Shown here: positions 7,845 to 15,274 of the stretch, one piece after another
Numbering within the stretch: the first letter of the stretch is position 1
How the letters are laid out: each line of letters starts with the position of its first letter
Assembly: GCA_023512255.1 (NCBI GenBank)
Contig: JAILZY010000057.1
Location: 1 to 23,054 of the forward strand
DNA from: a bacterium
Lineage (GTDB): Bacteria; SZUA-182; DTGQ01
Length of the DNA: 23,054 nucleotides
Reading direction: 5' to 3'
The notes under the pieces: generated by a model
What the model was told of the DNA's origin: nothing
The model's input: the letters and a program-made list of their open reading frames with translations, nothing else
The model's database searches: none
Translations under genes and position numbers: made by a program

Positions 7845-9077
7845 TCACTGATCGCTGATTCCGCACTCCTCAGGAGTCAAGTAGCACTGAGGATCTTCCA
7901 TCCAGGGATCGCCGTAAACTCGCAGGGCCCGCACCCTAAAAGAGCCACCGCAGGCATCGATCCACCGACATCGGCTGCACTTTCCCTTGAGCAGGGGCTT
8001 TCGATTTTTTAGGCCAGCCATGATCGGATCTCGCGTATCCATCCAAATCTCCGAGAAAGGCCGCTCCCTGACATTCCCCAGGGTATAATCCAACCAGAAT
8101 TGATCTGGATGCACATTCCCGCAAAAATCAATTTCACCAATACCAACCCCAGTTGAGTAAAGCCCTCCGCCATTCCAGGTCAGAAGCTCCATGACCTCTT
8201 TTGCCCGCTGCGGATTTTTCTGTTTCAGTTTCAAGTAGAGGTAGATTCCATCCACATGGTTGTCTACAGTCAGAATCTCTTTGGCCAGCCCTCGTCTGGC
8301 AAAATCCTCACTCCGCTCCAAAATGATGTCCATAGCTTTACGGGATTCTTCAGCCGTCAGGTCATCATTGCGGATATCAATTCCCCGACCGGAATAAACC
8401 AGATGATAGAAGCAGGCCCGGTCAATATCTTCAGCCTCAATAAAGTCAAAAATTCTGTGCAGATCCTTGGCATTTCTGCGGGTCAGAGTCAGGCGCAAAC
8501 CTACCCGTTGCCCAACTTCAACGCAATTTCTAAACCCTCTCATAGCTCGCTCGAACGCGCCCGCAACCCCTCGAAATTGATCGTTCACTTCACCGATCCC
8601 ATCCAGGCTGATGCCTACATAGGTAAAGCCCACCTCTTTCAGCTTGCGAGCCACTTCCTTGGTGATCAGGGTGCCGTTAGTTGACAGGGTCGGCTTAACT
8701 CCCTGCTCCAGGGCATAGGCAGCTAGCTCAAAAAGGTCCTTTCGGATCAGCGGCTCTCCGCCTGAAAAGAGAATAGCCGGCACCTTGAATCTTCCAAGGT
8801 CAGCCAGCATTGCTTTGGCCTCATCCGTGGTCAACTCTCCCTGATAGGGAATATTTTCCGAATCAGTATAGCAGTGAACACATTTCAAATTGCAGGTCCT
8901 GGTTGAGTTCCAGACCACAATAGGCCGCCTTTCAGAAGCACTCAAGGGAATACGGCTGTTAGTCAGCCCTTCCCAACCCTGGCCAAGCCTATGATGACTT
9001 TTGTTGATTTTTCGGCCATACCGAAGATCATCACTCGGAGTCTCCTCTCCGCAATACAATCTCGTAATGTTGATCAT
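7845..9077 (-). CDS. ahbC: 12,18-didecarboxysiroheme deacetylase (radical SAM, AhbC)
   Basis: This 410-residue radical SAM enzyme acts in the siroheme-dependent heme pathway, where AhbC removes the two acetate side chains of didecarboxysiroheme to give iron-coproporphyrin III. Family marks are the N-terminal MINITRLYCGEETPSDDLRYG, the cluster site C62-x3-C66-x2-C69 (TCNLKCVHCY), FSGGEPL, STNGTLI, GISLDG, CFYHLVYSGRG, VDNHVDGIY and the C-terminal Cys set (GKCSRCRWIDACGGSFRVRA) for a second cluster. ATG 9077 is preferred because AAGGAAAA lies 6-8 nt upstream and homologues begin at this residue; a TTG at 9095 is also in frame. A sigma-70 promoter lies at 9128-9156. The related NirJ of heme d1 synthesis is an alternative, but the motifs fit AhbC better. 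No other ahb genes are in the window. Confidence 0.88.
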   Translation of the reverse strand: MINITRLYCGEETPSDDLRYGRKINKSHHRLGQGWEGLTNSRIPLSASERRPIVVWNSTRTCNLKCVHCYTDSENIPYQGELTTDEAKAMLADLGRFKVPAILFSGGEPLIRKDLFELAAYALEQGVKPTLSTNGTLITKEVARKLKEVGFTYVGISLDGIGEVNDQFRGVAGAFERAMRGFRNCVEVGQRVGLRLTLTRRNAKDLHRIFDFIEAEDIDRACFYHLVYSGRGIDIRNDDLTAEESRKAMDIILERSEDFARRGLAKEILTVDNHVDGIYLYLKLKQKNPQRAKEVMELLTWNGGGLYSTGVGIGEIDFCGNVHPDQFWLDYTLGNVRERPFSEIWMDTRDPIMAGLKNRKPLLKGKCSRCRWIDACGGSFRVRALRVYGDPWMEDPQCYLTPEECGISDQ

Positions 9078-9127
9078 GATGATTTTCCTTATCAAGTTTT
9101 AGTGATCAGGAAGCAAAAAGCTTCTTC

Positions 9128-9156
9128 ATCATAACTTTTTTTTTCTCGTTTTTCAA
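9128..9156 (-). promoter_or_regulatory. Sigma-70 promoter of ahbC
   Basis: On the minus strand TTGAAA (9156-9151) and TATGAT (9133-9128) are separated by 17 bp, each one mismatch from consensus. The predicted start near 9121 leaves a leader of about 44 nt containing a small GAAGC/GCTTC hairpin (9110-9124). Confidence 0.65.
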
Positions 9157-9171
9157 TCCCAGATTAAAAGG

Positions 9172-9207
9172 AAGGGGAAAACCCTTTTAAAAAAGGGTTT
9201 TCCCCTT
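9172..9207. repeat. Palindromic hairpin repeat, copy A1
   Basis: A perfect 17-bp inverted repeat (9172-9188 with 9191-9207) has a 2-nt centre and the core AACCCTTTT-nn-AAAAGGGTT. It has no T-tract on either strand, so it is not a typical terminator. It is followed from 9211 by CCCCTTTCCTAAAACTTTA, nearly identical to the sequence after the related hairpin at 16045-16086. Confidence 0.8.
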
Positions 9208-9217
9208 TCGCCCCTTT

Positions 9218-9253
9218 CCTAAAACTTTAATATCTTAATATTAAAGTTTTAGG
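9218..9253. repeat. Palindromic hairpin repeat, copy A2
   Basis: A perfect 16-bp stem (9218-9233 with 9238-9253) and 4-nt loop. Its left arm, CCTAAAACTTTA, is the part conserved beside the hairpin at 16045-16086, where the right arm is missing. Confidence 0.75.
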
Positions 9254-9261
9254 AGGATGGT

Positions 9262-9318
9262 TTGGAAGGAACCCTTTTTCAAAAGGGTTCCTTCCAATTT
9301 TAAAAGGGTTTCTTCCAA
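9262..9318. repeat. Palindromic hairpin repeat, copy A3, plus an extra half-arm
   Basis: A perfect 17-bp stem (9262-9278 with 9281-9297) has a 2-nt centre and the same CCCTTTT/AAAAGGG core as copy A1. The right arm is repeated with one change at 9302-9318. The three hairpins occupy most of the divergent gap between ahbC and the glucan dikinase gene. Confidence 0.75.
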
Positions 9319-9326
9319 AATTTTTC

Positions 9327-9362
9327 TTGATCAACTGCTCAAGATTTAGTACCATACGTATG
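9327..9362 (+). promoter_or_regulatory. Candidate promoter and palindrome before the glucan dikinase gene
   Basis: TTGATC (9327-9332) and TACCAT (9350-9355) are 17 bp apart, each matching four of six consensus bases. The -10 overlaps a perfect 10-bp palindrome CATACGTATG (9353-9362) that could bind a regulator. The match is weak. Confidence 0.35.
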
Positions 9363-9422
9363 TAGCAGGCAGGAAGGTACGTATCGCTAATTAACTCAAG
9401 GAGAAGCAGAACTATTCTTGGA

Positions 9423-12400
9423 TTGGATAAAAAAAGTGAAGCTGCAATAGACAGCCGCACAGGCTCGATTCTGCTTGCGGGAAAAGAGGGTGCCATCTGC
9501 TGGCAACTTAAACTGGGGGAGCACCCAAGGGAGGAGCACTCAAAGAGGGAACACCCAAGAGGGGAGCACTCAAGGCCGCAAGAGCCAAAGCTGGTCTTGG
9601 TTATTGTCGCCCATTGCTCTGAAAAACCCCTCCTTCACTGGGGCGTCGCCTACACACCCCCCTGGGCTAGCGCTTATGAAAAATGCCCATCAGGCTGGGT
9701 TCTTCCGCCGCCGATCATCCGACCGCCAGAGACAGTGGATTGTCGGGATGGCCTGGCTGTGCAAACTCCCATGATTGAGGCGGGAGAAAGTGGCCTTTTT
9801 TCAATTACCATAACTATTCCAACGAGTCTGAATATCAGACAAATTCTCTTTGTCCTCTATTTTCCTCAAAGCCACACCTGGGATAACAACCAGCAACAGG
9901 ATTATATCATCCCTCTGCCAGCAAGATCAGACATTCCACTGCTACTGACTCTTGCAGCTTCCCAGCAAGGGGAAGCCCCCCTGATCCAGTCGATTGTAGG
10001 ACGAATCCTAGCCCATGAGAGCCGAAAACATTGGGAGATGGGGATGCGGCTTGAATTTATCGGCCATCTGCTCGATGAGTTTGAGCCAACTGAATCTGTG
10101 CTTAGCCTGCTTGAAATTTACTTACAGTATGCGGCTCAAGGCCATCTTCCCTGGCGCCGCCACTATGACCGACAGACTTACATCCTGGCCCCGAAGATTC
10201 TAAGGCTAGCTGAGAAAATTTCTAAACTCTTGCTCGCCTGGCGTCCCCGCTTTCTGCCGATCTGGCGGCGGATGCTGGGAAATCTCCCCTCATCAGGCCG
10301 CAATCTACAGGATATTGGCCTGGCTATCCGACTCAAGATTCTCGAGTGTAAGGATCACCAGATACGGATTATCTATGACCCATTTGTGTCTGATTTCCAC
10401 CAGAAGCTCCACAATGCCAGCGGACCTGAAGATGTGGCTATCTGCCGAGCATATCTGGCCTTTCTGGACTCTGGGGGAGATATCAACCAATTCTATCAGA
10501 GCCTCTGGCAGGCAGGGTTAGCTAAGGAGGAGCGGCTGGATAATGGTCAAAAGGTGTTCATCCCACTTCTGGACCTCTACGGAGACTGTCGCTCCATTCG
10601 GCATCTTCCAACCTATGATGTCCAAAAAGCCCAAGCGACTAGGAAGGTTTTCGATGAGCTTCTCATCCTCCTTGAGAAGTTTTTCGGTGGTATGGAAGTC
10701 GAGGAGGCAATTGCCCTGGTCAAACCACAGGCTGATTCTGACCTCTGGCAGAAATTGCAAAACCTTTTGGCTCTGAAAGAAAAACAGAAGGCTCATGGCT
10801 CATCACCTCCTGCTTGCTTTGAGGCCATCTGCTCACTTGCTGAGCTAAGGCTTGAGCTTCGGTCAAGAATCCTACACATTAGCCTGACAAGCGATGACAT
10901 CCGTAAATTTTTGCACCTTGACCTGGCCCTTGGAAACTATGCCAAAGCCCTGGCCGCATCTCTTCTCAATGCCCTATCATCCACTGACAGCCTCGACCGC
11001 AGCCACCACCGTCTCATAGAATCACTATTTTCTTGCTTTGATCTTCTCGATCTCCTTATCCTGCACCTTTCTGCTGATGCTCAGCCTGAGGCTGAGATTC
11101 CCGTAATCCAACAGCACCTTAGGCAGTGGCTAGAAAGGGGTAAGCGATGCGGCATAAAGCAGCAGACTCAAAAAGAGGGCAGTGCCGACGACTGGTATCT
11201 TGAGGGAAAGGCTATTTTGGCTCGTCTTGGCCATGTTATCCAGACCCAGGCAAGGAGCCGCATAGCCCTATATCAACCCAAAGCAGAGCTACTTGGCCGT
11301 CTGCTTGAGATCAGCCCAAAGGTTTGGCAAACCTTCAGCGAGGAGAGCCTGCGCCATGACTGGCTATTTTATCTTTCCCGGCTGCTCACTCTGGCTAGAC
11401 ATACCCTGCGGCAAATAGCTGGATGGAGTGCAACCGAGGTGCTGGTGCCTGGACGGGTGCAGGGGAAGGTAGCCAGGCTGGATGAACTCTCATCCTTGCC
11501 CTCTTCTTCTTTACTCGGTGAGGCTCCCCTGATTCTGCTTTTAGAACATTTGCGCGGCGATGAAGATATTCCTGAAGGCATAGCCGCCATGATCAGTCGA
11601 ATAGCACGGGATAGGCTGAGCCACTTCGGGATTAGGGCCAGGGAACAGGGGGTAGTCTGGATCTGCCTTGAAGAGGAAGCCGACTACCAGAAGCTTAAAC
11701 AGTATGAAGGAGCTTGGATCGAGCTTTTAGCCGATGAGAATCAGATCCGGGTTACAACTATTGCCCCACCTTCCCCTTGGGCTCATCCTGCTGCCGGAAA
11801 AGTCAAGAGCCGGGGATTTTCTCTGCCAGTGGTGCGCCGCGCTGGGTCATTAACTTTAGTCTATCCAGAACAGTATGAGCTTTCAACTGTCGGCCCAAAG
11901 GCATATCAACTTCGACTGCTCAGGGAGCGGCTCTGTGGCCAGGTGCAGGTACCGGACTCTATAGCCGTACCCTTTGGCGTTTTCGAGCTGCTATTGCAGG
12001 CTAACCCTAAAGCAAGCAGCGAATACCGCAAGATAACCGACAGCTTGGCCAGGGGCGAGGAGTCAGTGGCGGCGGCGGATAGTAGTCAGTTGGGCAAGCA
12101 ACTTGAAGCCTTGCGGGAGCTGATCGAATCGCTCGATATAAGTCAGGATTACTGCCTCAGGCTAAGGCAGGCTGTGCAGGAAAGACTTGGCCCAAATGTC
12201 CCCCTGATTTTCCGCTCAAGCTCCAATGCCGAGGACCTTGAAGGTTATAGCGCCGCCGGTCTATATGAGTCTTACCCAGGGGTACATCTTGAGAAGCTGC
12301 CACGGTTTTTGAAAAAGGTCTGGGCTTCTCAATGGAGCCTGCGGGCAGTAACTAACCGCCTCAGGGCAGGGATCCCTCATGAAGAAGTTCGCCTGGCGGT

Positions 12401-12884
12401 GTTGATCCAGGAGTTGATTTTAGCCGATTATGCATTTGTGGTCCATACTCATTATCCCCTAGCCTCTGCTGGCAGTCAGGCTCTGTCTGAAAGCCGTAAT
12501 CAACTATACATCGAGCTGGTCCAGGGCCTTGGAGAATCGCTAGTCGGAGGGTCAGAAGGGCAGGGATACCAGATCCTATATGAGCGAAGCTCAGGGGAAT
12601 TGAAACGGATAGGCTTTGCCACCAAGGGGTGGCGCTGGATGATCGGAGCCGATGGTCTCCCGGTCAGGGTCGTCAGTGACTATTCAAACGATCTACTCTG
12701 CTTGGAAAAGGATAAATGGGCGCCCCTGATTCGCCAGGTTGCTCTGATCTCGATCATGATCGAAGCGGCTTGGGGAAATCAGCCCCAGGATATTGAAGGG
12801 GTAATTAAGGATGGGAAAATTTTTATTGTCCAGACCAGGCCACAGCAGATTTTCAAAGCCACTGACATCATCCATAAACCATGA
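9423..12884 (+). CDS. Alpha-glucan water dikinase (GWD) family protein
   Basis: This 1153-residue homologue of plant GWD would transfer the beta-phosphate of ATP to a glucan glucosyl unit and release the gamma-phosphate to water. Parts seen in order: a CBM45-like region (about 14-170; LHWGV at 71, GWVLPPP at 91); a central GWD region with DFHQKLHNASGPEDVAICRA (324-343; plant EWHQKLHNNTSPDDVVIC); the swivelling phosphohistidine domain with GDEDIPEG and LSHFGIRAR, whose H734 is the predicted phosphorylated histidine (plant LSHVSVRAR); and the C-terminal PPDK-type nucleotide-binding domain with GPKAYQL (824), FRSSSNAEDLEGYSAAGLYES (930-950; R931) and VQTRPQ near the end. Plant GWD is longer with two CBM45 domains; this has one plus a charged repeat insert (about 32-51). 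The start is uncertain: TTG 9423 lies 19 nt after AAGGAG (9398-9403), and an ATT at 9414 is better spaced. The phosphatase gene begins 33 bp downstream. Confidence 0.9.
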   Translation: MDKKSEAAIDSRTGSILLAGKEGAICWQLKLGEHPREEHSKREHPRGEHSRPQEPKLVLVIVAHCSEKPLLHWGVAYTPPWASAYEKCPSGWVLPPPIIRPPETVDCRDGLAVQTPMIEAGESGLFSITITIPTSLNIRQILFVLYFPQSHTWDNNQQQDYIIPLPARSDIPLLLTLAASQQGEAPLIQSIVGRILAHESRKHWEMGMRLEFIGHLLDEFEPTESVLSLLEIYLQYAAQGHLPWRRHYDRQTYILAPKILRLAEKISKLLLAWRPRFLPIWRRMLGNLPSSGRNLQDIGLAIRLKILECKDHQIRIIYDPFVSDFHQKLHNASGPEDVAICRAYLAFLDSGGDINQFYQSLWQAGLAKEERLDNGQKVFIPLLDLYGDCRSIRHLPTYDVQKAQATRKVFDELLILLEKFFGGMEVEEAIALVKPQADSDLWQKLQNLLALKEKQKAHGSSPPACFEAICSLAELRLELRSRILHISLTSDDIRKFLHLDLALGNYAKALAASLLNALSSTDSLDRSHHRLIESLFSCFDLLDLLILHLSADAQPEAEIPVIQQHLRQWLERGKRCGIKQQTQKEGSADDWYLEGKAILARLGHVIQTQARSRIALYQPKAELLGRLLEISPKVWQTFSEESLRHDWLFYLSRLLTLARHTLRQIAGWSATEVLVPGRVQGKVARLDELSSLPSSSLLGEAPLILLLEHLRGDEDIPEGIAAMISRIARDRLSHFGIRAREQGVVWICLEEEADYQKLKQYEGAWIELLADENQIRVTTIAPPSPWAHPAAGKVKSRGFSLPVVRRAGSLTLVYPEQYELSTVGPKAYQLRLLRERLCGQVQVPDSIAVPFGVFELLLQANPKASSEYRKITDSLARGEESVAAADSSQLGKQLEALRELIESLDISQDYCLRLRQAVQERLGPNVPLIFRSSSNAEDLEGYSAAGLYESYPGVHLEKLPRFLKKVWASQWSLRAVTNRLRAGIPHEEVRLAVLIQELILADYAFVVHTHYPLASAGSQALSESRNQLYIELVQGLGESLVGGSEGQGYQILYERSSGELKRIGFATKGWRWMIGADGLPVRVVSDYSNDLLCLEKDKWAPLIRQVALISIMIEAAWGNQPQDIEGVIKDGKIFIVQTRPQQIFKATDIIHKP
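9516..9575 (+). repeat. Short tandem repeats inside the dikinase N-terminus
   Basis: About four units of the type GGAGCACYCAAGRG encode a highly charged EHPREEHSKREHPRGEHSR-like stretch inside the CBM45-like domain. This looks like a local expansion and probably a surface loop. Confidence 0.6.
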
Positions 12885-12917
12885 CAAACGAGGGAGAAGA
12901 AGGGAGAAGAAAAGACT

Positions 12918-13766
12918 ATGACTGATCAATTTGTCCAGATCACAGAGATTCAGCCTCCCCTAGGCTCATCCCGCACCCTGTACATGCTGGAGCCCTTCGG
13001 CGTGATGGTAAAGGCTACTGCCTACCCCTGTTGCTCACCTCAAAGCCTGGTGGCGGAAATCTGGACCAATGCCATTGACAAACTCAGCCCAGAGGGTGCA
13101 TGGCATGGAGTCCCCATGTACCTAAATTCATCACCAGCCGCAAATCTTCTTGAATTTCACGGCTCTTTCATGCCCACAGATCAGGGGCGATTCGAGTACA
13201 CCGTCAGGGTCGGACTCAAGAAAAACGGACAACCCTATCCCTCCTGCTGGCAGTGGGCCGGAGCCTATGGGCAAAATGGAGCCTTAACCGTTCTCCCACC
13301 CTCTCCTGAGATGGACTGGACTCAAGGGCCGCAGGCTGAGGAGATTGCCCCTGGTGTATTTGTGGCCAATCTCATTGCTGCCTCAAAAGCCCCTGAGCTT
13401 GGCTTCCAAGCCGTATTGAATATGGCCGAAGAGCTTAATTTCGGCTTTCCAGAAGGCGGCGTCGAATATAAAAAGATTGCCCTGCCCGATGGCGCCCATA
13501 ATCCGATTCCTTCAGAAAAGATTCTGGAGGCGGTATCCTGGATCAAGCAACAGGTTGAGCAAGGACGAAGGGTGTGCATCAATTGTCGGGCTGGAATTGG
13601 CAGATCAGGCTCAATTGGCATCGCCTACCTATATGCTTCCCACCCAGACTGGTCGTATACCGAGGCTCTCCAGGCCGCCTGGAGCAAAAAGCCAAATATT
13701 TATCCTCATCAAAATCTGCATCTGACCCTAGAAGCGCTCTTTCCCAGAAGGCCGAGGAAAAGCTGA
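12918..13766 (+). CDS. Dual-specificity (DSP-type) phosphatase with N-terminal beta-sandwich-like domain; candidate glucan phosphatase
   Basis: The C-terminal half of this 282-residue protein (about 135-275) is a DSP/PTP-type phosphatase. It has the loop C223-R-A-G-I-G-R229-S and the likely general acid D191 (LPDGAHNP), 32 residues before the cysteine as is usual. The residue before the cysteine is Asn (INCRAG), where most PTPs have His. The N-terminal half (about 1-130) has no catalytic motif but is rich in alternating strands and aromatics (FHGSFMPTDQGRFEYTV, CWQWAGAYGQNGALTV), suggesting an Ig-like or carbohydrate-binding fold. Laforin also has a binding domain before its DSP; SEX4 has one after. 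Position directly after the dikinase, same strand, 33 bp apart, suggests it removes glucan phosphate; a protein phosphatase role remains possible. The start is ATG 12918, preceded by purine-rich GGGAGAAG. Confidence 0.75.
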   Translation: MTDQFVQITEIQPPLGSSRTLYMLEPFGVMVKATAYPCCSPQSLVAEIWTNAIDKLSPEGAWHGVPMYLNSSPAANLLEFHGSFMPTDQGRFEYTVRVGLKKNGQPYPSCWQWAGAYGQNGALTVLPPSPEMDWTQGPQAEEIAPGVFVANLIAASKAPELGFQAVLNMAEELNFGFPEGGVEYKKIALPDGAHNPIPSEKILEAVSWIKQQVEQGRRVCINCRAGIGRSGSIGIAYLYASHPDWSYTEALQAAWSKKPNIYPHQNLHLTLEALFPRRPRKS

Positions 13767-13768
13767 AG

Positions 13769-13817
13769 GTTTTTTGGCCAGCCTCATTACCAGAAGCGCT
13801 CCTTTTTCCCAAAAAAC
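13769..13817. repeat. Inverted and direct repeats after the phosphatase gene
   Basis: A 9-bp inverted repeat (GTTTTTTGG 13769-13777, CCAAAAAAC 13809-13817) has a 31-nt loop and could act as a weak terminator. AGAAGCGCTC followed by a T-run and CCC appears both just before the stop codon (about 13731) and again near 13791, suggesting a partial duplication of the gene's 3' end. Confidence 0.35.
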
Positions 13818-13926
13818 AATTTTAAAAAATAAGTAGTGATAAAACACTTCTTGATACGATCTTACTTGGGTATAGTGTTCAATAATTGCTAAAAACCCAC
13901 TTTTTTCGTATCAGGAGGGAAAGGCT

Positions 13927-15174
13927 TTGAGGGGCGATAGCCAAGAGAAGGCGCTAAAAAGATTAAAAAACCGCATTAAACTTTGCTCTCGCGGCATTAC
14001 CCTGCCGCCTGGCTCAAAACCCGTACTTCACCTTCAATCAAAACAAGGAGGAGCAGGACCTCAAGGTGTGGCTAGCTATGTCGGCGAGTCTCCAGGAGAC
14101 CACAGCAGTCAGATAAGCTTGCTGATCCTTCCCGAAGAACATTATCTGGCCCGATATGCTTTGCCAACATGTTGGGTAGAAAACCAATCGAACCGCATGG
14201 GTAAAGAGGGAAAGAGAAAGGTCTTGCAGGCAGATGGCGAAGATATCTTCTTGGAAAAGGTACCAAACAACTGGAGAGGAATATTGCCCAATGGCCGAAA
14301 AACTAACATCCTTTCAAAAGCAAGGTTTCATCCCTATGGGACCTTCTCGATCTGCCTGTATCGGAATTGCAGGCATCTTGAAAGTGACGAAGGGTGCAAG
14401 TATTGCACGGCCAATTTGCTGATCAATAAACTTAACTTCTATGAGCGGCTACCAGATCAGGAGAACCTCGATTACCTCACCTTGGCTATGGCTCACAATC
14501 CGATCCGCTCGGTTACCCTGACCAGCGGCACTTTTGAATCCCCAGAGAAAACCACCAGAGAACTGATATCTCAAGCCAGATTGATTAAGGAGAAAACCGC
14601 TCTGTCGATTCATGTTCAGATCGAGCCGATTTTCGACCCAACACTAATGAAGGAGCTGAGCCAGGTCAGCGACTCAATCGGCATATTCCTGGAATTTTTC
14701 GATGAGCGCATCAGACGACAAATCTGCCCCGGCAAAGCCAAAGCCTTCTCTCAGGAGGATTACCTGCGGAGTTGGGAGCTGGCCGTAGCCTGCTTTGGCT
14801 GGGGAAAGGTCTTCACGACCAATATTCTCGGTTTTGATGATGACTATGAGCTTATCCTGCGAGGGATTGAGAAAGCGGCTAAAGTCGGAGTAATGACCTC
14901 TCTCCTCTGGCTTCGGGTCGGAAGTCCCCAGTTGGGTGAGTTCGTTCCCTCATACCTTGAGCGAGATGAAGAGCTGCTGGTGCAACTCCACCTTGAGGCA
15001 GGAAAAATTCTGGTCGAAAACTCGGTGGATAGCCTGGCTGGGGAAAATTCTGGCTGCCTAGGCTGCCATGGCTGCAACGCTATCGGTGAGGCTATTTCCT
15101 GGGCGCGGCTGGCTTTACAGAAGAGCCACAAGACCACAACCTCAAATAAAAGTGAGGCCGCGGCAGTTAGCTAA
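13927..15174 (+). CDS. Radical SAM protein, MSMEG_0568-like
   Basis: This 415-residue protein shows a radical SAM barrel with a widely spaced cluster motif, C148-x8-C157-x2-C160 (an extra C143 precedes it), followed by TLTSGTFES as the SAM-contacting strand. Further blocks (SIHVQIEP, FLEFFDE, CPGKA, YLRSWELAVACFGWGKV, NILGFDDDYEL) resemble, from memory, the MSMEG_0568 radical SAM family, whose reaction is not established. The C-terminus has GCLGCHGCNA (C377, C380, C383), possible ligands of a second Fe-S cluster. The start is TTG 13927, eight nt after a perfect AGGAGG. It follows the dikinase-phosphatase pair by 160 bp and is convergent with the Nif3-like gene; no functional link to glucan metabolism is evident. 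Substrate unknown. Confidence 0.7.
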   Translation: MRGDSQEKALKRLKNRIKLCSRGITLPPGSKPVLHLQSKQGGAGPQGVASYVGESPGDHSSQISLLILPEEHYLARYALPTCWVENQSNRMGKEGKRKVLQADGEDIFLEKVPNNWRGILPNGRKTNILSKARFHPYGTFSICLYRNCRHLESDEGCKYCTANLLINKLNFYERLPDQENLDYLTLAMAHNPIRSVTLTSGTFESPEKTTRELISQARLIKEKTALSIHVQIEPIFDPTLMKELSQVSDSIGIFLEFFDERIRRQICPGKAKAFSQEDYLRSWELAVACFGWGKVFTTNILGFDDDYELILRGIEKAAKVGVMTSLLWLRVGSPQLGEFVPSYLERDEELLVQLHLEAGKILVENSVDSLAGENSGCLGCHGCNAIGEAISWARLALQKSHKTTTSNKSEAAAVS

Positions 15175-15274
15175 AATTCTGGAGAGGTCAAAACCACAAG
15201 GGTGGCGGATTGAGGCCAAAAAAGAAGAGAACTTTAGTCCAGCCGCCCTCTTTTGTTTCACCACCTCTTTCTGG

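Noticed and set aside
9227-9496. 89-residue minus-strand frame upstream of the dikinase
   Set aside because: It is built from hairpin repeat DNA (NPFKIGRNPFEKG) and overlaps the dikinase start.
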